A stretch of DNA of 48,730 bases from Alicyclobacillus tolerans. GTDB lineage: Bacteria; Bacillota; Bacilli; Alicyclobacillales; Alicyclobacillaceae. A program made the translations under genes and the position numbers. Below are positions 8,546 through 18,886 of this stretch, piece after piece. Location: assembly GCF_021739485.1 (NCBI RefSeq), contig NZ_JAJFNK010000038.1:1-48730 (forward strand), written 5' to 3'. The first letter of the stretch is position 1. Every line of letters begins with the position of its first letter. The notes below the pieces were generated by a model. It saw nothing but the letters and a program-made list of their open reading frames with translations. It had not been told where the DNA came from and did not search any database.

Positions 8546-9418
8546 GTGAGGGGAATGGTTTCAAGAAGGGTCGTGCAGACCATATTGGGCCTCATTTGGT
8601 TTTTGGACGGCGTGTTTCAGTTAAAACCACAAATGTTTACGTCTGCCTTTATTCAGCAGGTGATCTTACCGACTGCTCAAGGGCAGCCTCACTGGATAGC
8701 GGCCATCGTCACTGGTGGAGCGAGTTTAGTTATAGGGCATATCGCGTTTTGGAACGGCATCTTTGCGGCAATTCAATTGATATTGGGAATTGCACTCATA
8801 TTTAACTTCAAGACGAAGACGACCATCGTGTTTTCCATCGTATGGAGTGTTCTTGTGTGGGTGTTTGGAGAAGGATTTGGCCAATTGCTCACAGGGCAGG
8901 CTTTATTGGTGAACGGAGCACCGGGGGCGGCCCTCATATATGGCTTAGTCAGTGGAGCCATTTGGCCAGCTCAAGAAAGCGAATCATCCGCTTGGAATAA
9001 AAAAGGGATTCGCTTTGCGCAACTTTCTCTTGCGTCTCTTTTTGCTGTGGGATGTGTTTTAAACTTGCAACCCACTTATTTAACGTCCTCTGGGCTCTCA
9101 CAAGTCCTTGCGTTGTCATGGGCAGCTAAGGCCACGGCACATCAAGGTGTGCTCTTGTCGATGATTTTGGCGGCGTTGGAATTGGCCATTGCCGTGATGA
9201 TCGTGTTTAAGAAGCGCCTCCAGTTGGCAATTTGGGGATCGATTGCACTGAGTTTGCTGTTTTGGTGGGTCGGTCAATCGTTTGGCCAAGTTTTTGACCC
9301 GCTTGCGACGGACTTCAACTCTGGGCTTCTCATGGTGGTCCTGGCTATCTGCGCGAGTCCGACGCATCGGTGGAAGACTAGCGAGAACAGCCAGGCTCGG
9401 CAAATCCGATGGGTGTGA
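8546..9418 (+). CDS. Internally duplicated polytopic membrane protein
   Basis: Up to 290 residues; starts at GTG 8546 or ATG 8555, with AAAGGA at 8537-8542 serving either. About eight membrane helices. The two halves look homologous: the first has FQLKPQMFTS... and VFGEGFGQLLTG, the second LNLQPTYLTS... and WVGQSFGQVFDP. The WxFGxxFGQ motif and the xLxPxxxTS motif repeat at equivalent positions. I do not recognise the family; a DoxX-like relationship is possible but not shown. Flanked by metal transport and catalase-peroxidase genes, without shared transcription. Confidence 0.8.
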   Translation: MRGMVSRRVVQTILGLIWFLDGVFQLKPQMFTSAFIQQVILPTAQGQPHWIAAIVTGGASLVIGHIAFWNGIFAAIQLILGIALIFNFKTKTTIVFSIVWSVLVWVFGEGFGQLLTGQALLVNGAPGAALIYGLVSGAIWPAQESESSAWNKKGIRFAQLSLASLFAVGCVLNLQPTYLTSSGLSQVLALSWAAKATAHQGVLLSMILAALELAIAVMIVFKKRLQLAIWGSIALSLLFWWVGQSFGQVFDPLATDFNSGLLMVVLAICASPTHRWKTSENSQARQIRWV

Positions 9419-9490
9419 ACCAAGTTCAACACGGGGCTGTCCAAACGGGTGGCACCTCAGTTCCAAAACTCGAGAGTCCTAAGGTTCTCC

Positions 9491-9530
9491 AAAAAAGCCC
9501 CTGAGTCCACGTATAGTGGAATCAGGGGCG
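9491..9530 (-). terminator. Intrinsic terminator of katG
   Basis: A 14-bp stem with one mismatch (9497-9510 with 9516-9529) and a 5-nt loop. Reading the minus strand it ends in six T, directly after the katG stop. On the plus strand it is followed by CTTTTG, so it may also stop transcripts of the membrane protein gene. Confidence 0.88.
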
Positions 9531-9538
9531 CTTTTGCC

Positions 9539-12135
<2,597 letters not shown>

Positions 12136-12666
12136 TCATCGCGATTCTGCAGCGTTCTCGCGAAGACGTTGAAGGACGGAAAAAACCCACGCGTGGTCTG
12201 CCTTGAGGTGAATCAAGTGGTGTTCGACGGCTAAGTCGACACCCAGGCCAAATCCGTGCCGAGGCGCAGTTTCGTATTGCTGAATTTGCGCCGACAATTG
12301 TCGCAGTCTTTCTTCCAGAAGGGACAGGGAAACTTCGAAAGGCAAGTGGTCTATGAACATGATTCCAATGTCACTGGAGAAGTTCATTTTGTCGGCCTGT
12401 GCCAAATTTGACCGCAGTAATTCAAAAAAGTGGTCCACTCCTTTTGACGTTATGGAGTACACTTTCCGGGTTGGACGGTTTCCTTCTTGCTCCAAGCTCA
12501 TCTGGACATACTCAGCCTCACACAGGCGGTCCAAAGTCGCATACGCTGTAGGTTTTTTCATATCCGTGATCCGGCTCAGGTTTTTTTCAATAAATTCATG
12601 GATCTGATAGCCGTGTTGACTTTGCGCCATCAATATGCCTAAAAGCAGCAAAGCGCGATCATCCAT
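12136..12666 (-). CDS. PadR family transcriptional regulator
   Basis: 176 residues from ATG 12666 (MDDRALLLLGIL), which has AAGGAG nine bases upstream. A longer frame from TTG 12732 would run through operator and promoter elements and is rejected. The winged-helix N-terminus is typical PadR: LLLGILMAQSQHGYQIHEFI, then PTAYATLDRL and the wing around RKVYSITSKG. The C-terminal Vir-type helical domain spans roughly residues 95-176. PadR proteins are dimeric repressors binding palindromes with ATG-type half-sites, and two perfect palindromes lie just upstream. It is divergent from, and probably represses, the monooxygenase gene as well as itself. Confidence 0.93.
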   Translation of the reverse strand: MDDRALLLLGILMAQSQHGYQIHEFIEKNLSRITDMKKPTAYATLDRLCEAEYVQMSLEQEGNRPTRKVYSITSKGVDHFFELLRSNLAQADKMNFSSDIGIMFIDHLPFEVSLSLLEERLRQLSAQIQQYETAPRHGFGLGVDLAVEHHLIHLKADHAWVFSVLQRLRENAAESR

Positions 12667-12702
12667 ACGCGTTAACTCCTTCAAACAAGTCTGCTCGAGT
12701 AC

Positions 12703-12744
12703 ATTATAGTCACCGTTGACTATTTCGGTCAAAAAACATACAAT
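12703..12744. promoter_or_regulatory. Divergent overlapping promoters for padR (-) and monooxygenase (+)
   Basis: Plus strand: TTGACT at 12716-12721, 17-bp spacer, TACAAT at 12739-12744, driving the monooxygenase. Minus strand: TTGACC (complement of 12727-12732), 18-bp spacer, TATAAT (complement of 12703-12708), driving padR. The two promoters interleave so that one operator can block both. Confidence 0.8.
12706..12723. promoter_or_regulatory. PadR operator 1
   Basis: Perfect palindrome ATAGTCA-CCGT-TGACTAT. It covers the -10 edge and spacer of the padR promoter and the -35 of the monooxygenase promoter. Its half-site is identical to that of operator 2, 47 bp away. Confidence 0.8.
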
Positions 12745-12752
12745 GAGTTCAA

Positions 12753-12770
12753 ATAGTCATAGTTGACTAT
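12753..12770. promoter_or_regulatory. PadR operator 2
   Basis: Perfect palindrome ATAGTCA-TAGT-TGACTAT with the same 7-4-7 geometry as operator 1. It begins about two bases past the predicted transcription start of the monooxygenase gene, a roadblock position. Confidence 0.8.
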
Positions 12771-12804
12771 TCACATTGGATGAACCGTTTGAGGGAGGTA
12801 TTCC

Positions 12805-13104
12805 ATGTTTATCGCGGCGAATACAATTAATGTACCCAAAGAACACAGTGCACGAATGGTCGAGGGGTTTCGTAAAAATGCTCCAGACCTCAAGCAGTTT
12901 GAGGGTTTTATCGGATTTGAAATGTGGGTTGAGGAATCTGGAAAGTTATTAGCGGTATCTAAGTGGGAGTCTCGCGAACACTTTGAGAAGTACATTCACA
13001 GTGAAGCATTTCGCGCTCACCACGGTGGGCACAATGCCGAACAGGCGCAACAAAATCACGGTCAGGCTCAGGTTAGCTATTATGAAGGGGAAACTCTAGT
13101 ATAA
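12805..13104 (+). CDS. Antibiotic biosynthesis monooxygenase domain protein, haem-oxygenase-like (IsdG/HmoA type)
   Basis: 99 residues, ATG 12805 after GGGAGG. A single ABM ferredoxin-like fold: MFIAANTINVPKEH at the first strand, the GFIGFEMWVE strand, the SKWESREHFEKYI helix motif and a His-rich C-terminal region (AHHGGHN). The W-ES-E-F-Y segment is conserved in IsdG and HmoA/HmoB haem-degrading monooxygenases, which open the haem ring to release iron. Haem degradation is likely but a quinol monooxygenase role cannot be excluded. Controlled by the divergent PadR through two operators, so the true ligand of that PadR may be haem or a redox-active aromatic compound. Confidence 0.85.
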   Translation: MFIAANTINVPKEHSARMVEGFRKNAPDLKQFEGFIGFEMWVEESGKLLAVSKWESREHFEKYIHSEAFRAHHGGHNAEQAQQNHGQAQVSYYEGETLV

Positions 13105-13127
13105 GCTTGTCTGAAATTGACGGCTGG

Positions 13128-13166
13128 ATAAAGAAGAGTTCATCCATGCAATGAACTCTTCTTTAT
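13128..13166 (+). terminator. Strong hairpin after the monooxygenase gene
   Basis: A perfect 16-bp stem (13128-13143 with 13151-13166) with a 7-nt loop, 24 nt past the stop. The U-tract is poor. Being symmetric it may also serve the convergent metNI transcript. Confidence 0.7.
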
Positions 13167-13220
13167 TGCCGAAACAAAGGTACATCCACTCATTTCTTTC
13201 ATGCCCAGCTAAAACCGATG

Positions 13221-13883
13221 CTACCGGGCGCGTTCCGAAAAATGATGGACCAGTCTGTCTCCGAACATTTGCAGTAACTGGACTAACACGACCATTACGG
13301 CTGTTGTAATGATCATCACATTGGTCTCAAACCGCTCATAGCCGTAGCGAACCGCGAGGTCACCGAGACCTCCACCGCCAATGACACCCGACATGGCGGA
13401 GTAGCCGATTAAAGTGACTGCCGTTATGGTAGAGCCGGCAATTAAACCCGGTCGGGACTCGGGCAACAGGACCCGGTAAACAATCTGCCCAATCGACGCA
13501 CCCATGGATTGAGCGGCTTCGATGACGCCCTTGTCCACCTCGCGCAACGCCGTTTCCGCCAAACGAGCATAGAACGGGATGGCGCCCACCACCAATGGCA
13601 CGATGGCGGCGTTGATGCCAATGGTTGTTCCGACGACCCACTGTGTGAACGGGATGATCGCGATCAGCAAAATGATAAAAGGAACCGACCGCACGATGTT
13701 GACCACGACGGACAACACTTGATACAACGGGCGGTTTTGCATCAAGTTGGCGGGGGCAAACAGGAACAAGAGGATGCCCAGCGGCAAGCCCACCACGACG
13801 GACAACACCGTCGACAGCCCAACCATATACAAAGTTGCTAAAGTGGCCTGCCCGATTTCTGGCCACACCACACCTGTAAACAT
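13221..13883 (-). CDS. metI: Methionine ABC transporter permease MetI
   Basis: 220 residues from ATG 13883, which has GGAG eight bases upstream; a start at 13898 lacks an SD. Five membrane segments and the binding-protein-dependent permease EAA loop (EAAQSMGASIGQIVYRV) that docks on MetN. The C-terminal segment SAMSGVIGGGGLGDLAVRYGYERF is very characteristic of MetI. It imports methionine together with MetN and the lipoprotein MetQ. Transcribed after metN, 69 bp downstream of its stop, under the minus-strand SAM-I riboswitch. Confidence 0.96.
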   Translation of the reverse strand: MFTGVVWPEIGQATLATLYMVGLSTVLSVVVGLPLGILLFLFAPANLMQNRPLYQVLSVVVNIVRSVPFIILLIAIIPFTQWVVGTTIGINAAIVPLVVGAIPFYARLAETALREVDKGVIEAAQSMGASIGQIVYRVLLPESRPGLIAGSTITAVTLIGYSAMSGVIGGGGLGDLAVRYGYERFETNVMIITTAVMVVLVQLLQMFGDRLVHHFSERAR

Positions 13884-13952
13884 TTCTTCACACTCCATTT
13901 TTACGAGGCCATGATTTGTACTACCGGTCCTAAGACGGCTATCGCCGTTAAG

Positions 13953-14972
13953 TTAAACGACGCGAACGACGCAGCCTCGCTCTTGCAGGATGGCCTGGGC
14001 CTTTGTGGTCTGAGTGTCATCGCCATACCACTCCACGAGCAATCTGCCAAACGGGACATCTTTGAGAACGTCAATCGTGCCTTTTAAAATGCTGAATGTG
14101 GTTGCCGTCTGTTGGGCCACTTCCGCTAGTACAGGGGCATACGTCAGGTCTCCAACAAACGTAATTTCGTACCGTTGGCAGGCACTTTGTCCGGAATTGG
14201 ACTCCGGGAACCCGCTTGCACCGCCGGTCTCGTCGACTTCCAGCAGCCTTTGTGTCACCACATGCTGCGGGTGTAAAAAGACGTCCACGACGGAGCCGGT
14301 TTCGACAACTTCTCCCTTGTCCAGTACAGCCACGCGATCACAAATGCGTTCAACGACGGCCATTTCGTGAGTAACGACGACAATGGTCAGCCCAAGCTGG
14401 CGGTTAATTTCGGCTAGAAGTTCCAGAATTTGCACCGTTGTCTGCGGGTCGAGAGCCGATGTCGCTTCGTCGCACAGCAGGACGGTTGGGTCATTCGCGA
14501 GGGCTCTGGCAATTGCGACGCGCTGTTTTTGCCCGCCGGACAACTGTCCTGGATATTTGCGTTCATAGCCCGTAAGGCCAACGAGATTGAGCAACTCGGC
14601 GACCCGGCGAGCGACTTTCGGTCGCGGGCTTTTTGTCAAACGCATCGGAAATGCAATGTTATCTTCTACCGTAAGGGAATTCAGCAAATGAAAGTGCTGA
14701 AATATCATTCCGATTTTCTGACGTTTTGTCTGCAAACGGCGTTTCGACAAAGAGACGAGTTCAGCCCCATCGACAATTACCTGACCGGAAGTGGGGCGTT
14801 CCAGCAGATTGATGCAGCGCAGCAGAGTGCTCTTTCCCGCTCCAGAATGGCCAATCAGGCCGAAAACTTCGCCTTCCTGAATCTCTAGGTTCACATGGGA
14901 GAGTGCAGTGAGTTGGTTCTTGCCGCTTGCGTATTGTTTGGACACGTCCATGAGTTGAATCGTAAAAACCAT
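13953..14972 (-). CDS. metN: Methionine ABC transporter ATP-binding protein MetN
   Basis: 339 residues. Walker A GHSGAGKST at residues 41-49, signature LSGGQKQRVAIARAL, Walker B VLLCDEATSALDP and the switch histidine in VVTHEM. The C-terminal 90 residues form the NIL domain, which senses methionine and inhibits transport when loaded. The start is slightly uncertain: GGAAGG lies only about two bases before ATG 14972, too close for a normal SD. It forms an operon with metI and is controlled by the SAM-I riboswitch upstream. Confidence 0.96.
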   Translation of the reverse strand: MVFTIQLMDVSKQYASGKNQLTALSHVNLEIQEGEVFGLIGHSGAGKSTLLRCINLLERPTSGQVIVDGAELVSLSKRRLQTKRQKIGMIFQHFHLLNSLTVEDNIAFPMRLTKSPRPKVARRVAELLNLVGLTGYERKYPGQLSGGQKQRVAIARALANDPTVLLCDEATSALDPQTTVQILELLAEINRQLGLTIVVVTHEMAVVERICDRVAVLDKGEVVETGSVVDVFLHPQHVVTQRLLEVDETGGASGFPESNSGQSACQRYEITFVGDLTYAPVLAEVAQQTATTFSILKGTIDVLKDVPFGRLLVEWYGDDTQTTKAQAILQERGCVVRVV

Positions 14973-15063
14973 TCCTTCCGGTACGTATTGCTATGGGTCC
15001 GGGATAGCGCCTATAACTGCCAGGCCGCAATGAAACGCCAGGCCAAAATGGATGCCAGACAAT

Positions 15064-15220
15064 AAAAAAAGCCCCGAGAAGGGCGCTGTTGTCTCGAGTC
15101 CTTCTCTCATCTCTCGGATCCAATGAGCGAAATGCCGAACACTGGATTCGCAGGATTTGGCACCGGGTTCACCGGTTGCTGGGCTTCGCAGGGCCTGTCC
15201 CTCCGCCGCTCTCGATGAGA
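15064..15220 (-). promoter_or_regulatory. SAM-I riboswitch (S-box) controlling metNI
   Basis: On the minus strand the aptamer has P1 TCTCATC (complement of 15214-15220) pairing with GATGAGA (complement of 15105-15111). The conserved core includes GAGGGA, GGCCCTGCGAAGCCC, GGCAACC-type CAGCAACCGG and GGTGCCAAATCCTGC. Downstream are a GAGAAGG/CCTTCTC stem and seven U (15064-15070), the terminator. When SAM is bound, the aptamer forms and metNI transcription stops. Confidence 0.95.
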
Positions 15221-15264
15221 TCTTAAAAAATGGTATAGAACTTGCTTTAGAAACTTGCTCACGT

Positions 15265-15327
15265 ATTCTAGTACAACAAATCATTTTTGACAAGTGCGTT
15301 GACAGATGGATAGATTCGTCCCATAAT
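15265..15327. promoter_or_regulatory. Back-to-back promoters for metNI (-) and metQ (+)
   Basis: Minus: TTGTCA (complement of 15288-15293), 17-bp spacer, TAGAAT (complement of 15265-15270). Plus: TTGACA 15299-15304, 17-bp spacer, CATAAT 15322-15327. The two -35 boxes are five bases apart. Each leader runs about 35-40 nt before its SAM-I aptamer. Confidence 0.8.
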
Positions 15328-15366
15328 ACGACTTCGGAACGCCATATGGCGCAAAAGTGAATTGAA

Positions 15367-15521
15367 CTCTTATCCAGAGAAGGCTGAGGGACTGGCCCGA
15401 TGAAGCCCGGCAACCGGCAGTTTTGCACGGTGCTAACTCCTGCGGTAGACGAAGGTCTTCCGGGAGATAAGAGGGATGATCGAACGGATCGTCCTCTTTC
15501 CTCTTGGAAAGAGGACTTTTT
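15367..15521 (+). promoter_or_regulatory. SAM-I riboswitch (S-box) controlling metQ
   Basis: The aptamer runs from CTCTTATC (15367-15374) to GATAAGAG (15466-15473), which form P1. The core has AGAGAAGGCTGAGGGA, CTGGCCC, GATGAAGCCC, GGCAACC and CGGTGCTAACTCCTGC. The terminator is a perfect 11-bp stem, 15491-15501 with 15506-15516, a TCTT loop and five T at 15517-15521. This is a textbook transcription-off S-box. Confidence 0.97.
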
Positions 15522-15650
15522 ACGTTAGGTCGCTGTTTTGATTTCACTTGGCGATGCCAGGTCAAGTGTTCCGAATGATGGCCGGAAGCGCCATATGCGA
15601 CGGCCAATCGATCGATGATCGAGAGAGATTGTGGAGGGGGAAATCCAGAG

Positions 15651-16514
15651 ATGAGAATTCGAACACTCGCAAAAGCGGCGATTGCGGCCGCTCTAAGCAC
15701 AACGCTTCTTGCAGGCTGCGGTACGCAAAACAGCGCCTCAAGCACCGCCATGACGACCACGCCCGGAGGACAGAAAGAGGTTGTCCTCAAAGTGGGAGCA
15801 ACTCCTGTACCGCAAGGCGAAATCCTCAACTTCGTCAAACCCATGCTGGCGAAGGAAGGTATCGATTTGCAGGTAGTCACATTCAACGACTACATCCAGC
15901 CGAACAGGGCTCTGTCTTCTGGGGAAATCGACGCCAATTATTTCCAGCACATTCCATACCTAAACGATTACAACAAACAAAACCACACCGATCTCGTTCC
16001 TACGGTCAGCGTTCATTTTGAACCGCTCGCTCTGTACCCAGGAAAGAGCAAGTCGCTGAGCAACATTCCGAACGGAGCCACGATTGCGGTTCCCAACGAC
16101 ACAACCAATGAGGCGCGCGCACTTTTGCTGCTGCAATCCGCAGGCTTGATTAAATTGCGCAATCCTTCCAGCCTAAACGAAACGGTGCAAGACATTGTCT
16201 CCAATCCGCATCACCTTCAGATCCAAGAACTCGATGCGGCTGCCATTCCGCGCGTCAAGCAAGACGTGAACTACGCGGTCATCAATGGAAACTATGCAGT
16301 TGAAGCAGGGTATAAGATTTCCGATGCGCTGGTTTCCGAAAAGGCGGACTCTTTAGCTGCCAAGACGTATGCCAATGTGGTGGTCGTTCGTAAGGGAGAC
16401 CAGAATAAACCGGCGATTGTGGCGCTCGATAAGGCATTGCAATCCAACGCGGTCAAACAGTTTATCATTAACCATTACCACGGGAGTGTTATTCCGGTCT
16501 TTTTGAAGTACTGA
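15651..16514 (+). CDS. metQ: Methionine-binding lipoprotein MetQ (NlpA family)
   Basis: 287 residues from ATG 15651 (MRIRTLAKAA); a longer frame from 15615 has no SD. An N-terminal lipoprotein signal ends in TLLAGC, so the mature protein is anchored by Cys21 on the outer face of the membrane. The NlpA/MetQ domain shows LKVGATPVPQGEILNF, NRALSSGEIDANYFQH and VINGNYAVEAGY, the ligand-contact segments. It delivers methionine to MetNI. The gene is divergent from metNI, instead of the usual metNIQ order, with a separate SAM-I riboswitch. Confidence 0.96.
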   Translation: MRIRTLAKAAIAAALSTTLLAGCGTQNSASSTAMTTTPGGQKEVVLKVGATPVPQGEILNFVKPMLAKEGIDLQVVTFNDYIQPNRALSSGEIDANYFQHIPYLNDYNKQNHTDLVPTVSVHFEPLALYPGKSKSLSNIPNGATIAVPNDTTNEARALLLLQSAGLIKLRNPSSLNETVQDIVSNPHHLQIQELDAAAIPRVKQDVNYAVINGNYAVEAGYKISDALVSEKADSLAAKTYANVVVVRKGDQNKPAIVALDKALQSNAVKQFIINHYHGSVIPVFLKY

Positions 16515-16566
16515 TCTGCCGGTCTGTTTTGTTGGGTTTCAAAGTCACAGGTTGTTCCATCCAAAG

Positions 16567-16602
16567 CAGGTCGCGGGCTGAACTCCCGCGGCCTGTTTTA
16601 TT
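16567..16602 (+). terminator. Intrinsic terminator of metQ
   Basis: An 11-bp stem (CAGGTCGCGGG, 16567-16577, with 16585-16595; one G-T pair), a 7-nt loop and TTTTATT. It overlaps the stop codon of the convergent gene at 16598. Confidence 0.9.
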
Positions 16603-17059
16603 GTAGCTTTACCTTTGCGACCCCAAGCGCCATATTGTCCCATAAAAGGTCTTCCACAAGTCTCTGTTCGTGGTCGTTACAGTGAATCATTAGAAATACT
16701 TCGGTCGAGACGCTGGATTTTGCCGTTTGCCGATTTTGCCTTTTCACGAACAAAAGCTTCAGTACAAAACCCACGAGAATTCCTACGACCAAACCAATCA
16801 GTCCCCACAAAATGGGCCCCCATGTTAAAACCATTCCGTAAATCGCTCCTAACAGCATTCCGCAGGTACCCAGGATTGCCGCAAGGTCAAAAATGCTGAA
16901 TCCGTCTGCTTGATGAATAGTGTCAAATATCCTTTGTTCTTCGGCCCTCTTCTCGAGTGGAACTGCGAGGATTTGCTCTTTGCAAAGACCGCCTTGCTCC
17001 AAAGCGGAGATGGCGAGTTCCAGGAAAATGTTTTGCTCAAAGGATGCAATGATGTACAT
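16598..17059 (-). CDS. Unknown protein with a glycine-rich transmembrane hairpin
   Basis: 153 residues; GAGGAG sits eight bases before ATG 17059. The N-terminal 50 residues are soluble and begin like a small alpha/beta domain (MYIIASFEQNIFLELAISALEQ). Residues about 57-105 form two Gly-rich membrane helices (LGTCGMLLGAIYGM and GLIGLVVGILVGFVLKLL), and the C-terminus ends with VFLMIHCNDHEQRLVEDLLW. The layout, a regulator-like soluble domain around a Gly-zipper hairpin, recalls general-stress DUF1269-like proteins, but I cannot assign a family. Function unknown. Confidence 0.75.
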   Translation of the reverse strand: MYIIASFEQNIFLELAISALEQGGLCKEQILAVPLEKRAEEQRIFDTIHQADGFSIFDLAAILGTCGMLLGAIYGMVLTWGPILWGLIGLVVGILVGFVLKLLFVKRQNRQTAKSSVSTEVFLMIHCNDHEQRLVEDLLWDNMALGVAKVKLQ

Positions 17060-17084
17060 GCATTCACTCCTCAGGCCCTACACC

Positions 17085-17849
17085 TTATACGGGCATTTTA
17101 AAGTCGACGCGTTGGTAATGGTCTCTTAACCACCTGGACTGTTGATGCTCAAACAGTTTGTTGAGCTCGACGGCTGAGACGTAGGCGTCATAAATTTGGA
17201 ACCCGTAAATTGCCGGAATGTAGAGTATCCATTGGACATCGACAATGGATTTTGCACGGCTGAAATCGCCAACCATGGTGAAGTGAATGGCCTGCAAGGC
17301 ATGAGAAAAATACATGACAGTGATCGTCCATGCGACGTAAAACAGACCTTGAATCACTTTGTGCAAGTACAGGTTTCCAAGTCCTGGCATCAAAGCAGAC
17401 CACGCTGCCGCAAGCCAGGGGTTGTGCTTGTCCAAAAAATTCACATCAAGAGTTCTGAGGATAAAGGGCTGAAGCGGGGCGTCTTCCCGGTCTGCTAAGA
17501 TGTAGCGTTTGTTCATGTCCACGGTTCCGCGGTAAGAATCCCACGCTGCATACACGTAAACCGCCACATAAAGCAGGAACCACCTGGTATTAACGGCTTG
17601 CTTCGCTAAGTGGAACCGACCCGTTAAGGAATAGAAGAGGGCGAGGTTCACGTGCGCACCGCGATTCACCGCGACTCCCCACACAATGAGGAGAAGCCCT
17701 TTTAATGGTCGGTCCTGCAACAGGTTGCCAAGGCCAGGAGTGACAAAGGACCAAAGCGCCGTGATGTACGGGTTTCTTAAATGCAATTGATTGGTGGTGA
17801 ACGGAGAAAGGTGGGCTCTGGGATAACGGACGGCCGCATGTTGTTTCAT
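17085..17849 (-). CDS. Tandem-repeat membrane protein, paralogue B
   Basis: 254 residues from ATG 17849 (MKQHAAVRYP), with GAGG seven bases upstream; GTG 17855 is possible. Two copies of a ~90-residue unit: NPYITALWSFVTPGLGNL...AKQAVNTRWFLLY...WDSYRGTVDMNK and NPWLAAAWSALMPGLGNL...AKSIVDVQWILYI...YDAYVSAVELNK. Each unit has a PGLGNL turn between hydrophobic helices, like TM2-type or DUF5683-like small membrane modules. It starts 9 nt after the stop of paralogue A, so they form an operon. The last residues (FKMPV) are identical between the two proteins. Function unknown. Confidence 0.8.
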   Translation of the reverse strand: MKQHAAVRYPRAHLSPFTTNQLHLRNPYITALWSFVTPGLGNLLQDRPLKGLLLIVWGVAVNRGAHVNLALFYSLTGRFHLAKQAVNTRWFLLYVAVYVYAAWDSYRGTVDMNKRYILADREDAPLQPFILRTLDVNFLDKHNPWLAAAWSALMPGLGNLYLHKVIQGLFYVAWTITVMYFSHALQAIHFTMVGDFSRAKSIVDVQWILYIPAIYGFQIYDAYVSAVELNKLFEHQQSRWLRDHYQRVDFKMPV

Positions 17850-17858
17850 ATCCACACC

Positions 17859-18632
17859 TCACACGGGCATTTTGAAGTGGATCCGTTGGTAGTTGTCTCT
17901 CAGAAATTTCAACTGGACTTTTTCAAACAACCTGTTGTATTCGACAGCCGCTACGTACACATCGTGAAGGACAAAACCGTAAATGGAGGGCAGATACATG
18001 AGCCACTGCATATCTACGATGGACTTCGCCTGATTGAAATGGCCAGTCATGGTGTACTGGACGGCTTGTAAAGCGTGTGACAGGTACATGGTGACTATGG
18101 TCCATGCTATAAAGAAGAGGCCTGTGATGACTTTGTGTACATACAGATGGCCGAGTCCAGGCGAAAACAGGGACAGTACAGCGGCAAACCAAGGACTTCT
18201 TTGATCTAGAAAATTCGCGTCCAGTGATTGAATCGTGAAGGGTTTTACAGCGGTGTCTTCCCGAACGGCTAGAACGTAGATTTTGTTCATATCGACGGTT
18301 CCACGATAGCTGTCCCAAATGGCGTACACGTACAAGGCAAGGTAAAGCAGAAGCCACCGCGTATTGATAACTTGCTTTGCCTTTTCGAATTGGCCGATTA
18401 AGGAGTACATGATGCCGAGGTTGACTTTCGCGTTGGTATTGACGACGAGTTCCCACGCAATCAGCACCAGGCCTTTTGCAAGCCTCCCCTGCATGAGGTT
18501 GCCGCAACCCGGAAAGGCGAACGACCAAAAGGCAACCACCCACGGATTTTTTAAGTGAACAACGTTTGTTCCAAATTGGGAAAGGTATGCCAGAGAACGG
18601 CGGCCGGAAACACTTTGTTCCAAACAATCCAC
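17859..18632 (-). CDS. Tandem-repeat membrane protein, paralogue A
   Basis: 257 residues with the same two-unit architecture as paralogue B: NPWVVAFWSFAFPGCGNL...AKQVINTRWLLLY...WDSYRGTVDMNK and SPWFAAVLSLFSPGLGHL...AKSIVDMQWLMYL...HDVYVAAVEYNR. The C-terminus HFKMPV matches paralogue B. The start is unclear: GTG 18632 is only two bases from GAGG, and in-frame TTG 18623 is better spaced. The GAGGTGTGGAT leader is identical in front of both genes, so the duplication included the ribosome-binding region. About four to six membrane helices. Unknown function. Confidence 0.8.
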   Translation of the reverse strand: MDCLEQSVSGRRSLAYLSQFGTNVVHLKNPWVVAFWSFAFPGCGNLMQGRLAKGLVLIAWELVVNTNAKVNLGIMYSLIGQFEKAKQVINTRWLLLYLALYVYAIWDSYRGTVDMNKIYVLAVREDTAVKPFTIQSLDANFLDQRSPWFAAVLSLFSPGLGHLYVHKVITGLFFIAWTIVTMYLSHALQAVQYTMTGHFNQAKSIVDMQWLMYLPSIYGFVLHDVYVAAVEYNRLFEKVQLKFLRDNYQRIHFKMPV

Positions 18633-18886
18633 ACCTCACAGTCCACCTTTATTTCCAGTATTTTGATTACTGCGCGCAAATATGTATTTGCGTATTTGGT
18701 GACGCCGAATGGTGGTGGAAGGTGAATTTAATTGAAGAAAAACTTTACAGCAAATTCACGAGTTCTTTACAGTTCTTCAGTACCATGAAGGCGATAAGGG
18801 TTTTCTCATAAAAGTTGTTTACTTAAATCAAAAGCGCGGGAGGTGGAGATTGGCAGCGTCGCCAAGTCGTTGCCAAGTCGACGGTT
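18633..18886. other. Intergenic region between divergent genes
   Basis: About 250 bp. It contains a strong SD-like GGGAGG at 18838-18843 followed by TTG 18850, which opens a different frame from the MFS gene, and a tandem GCCAAGTCG (18861 and 18872, 11-bp period). No clear promoter or terminator was identified. Confidence 0.4.

Noticed and set aside
12667..12732. N-terminal extension of PadR to TTG 12732
   Set aside because: It would translate through operator 1 and the padR promoter; MDDRALLLL at 12666 has a proper SD.
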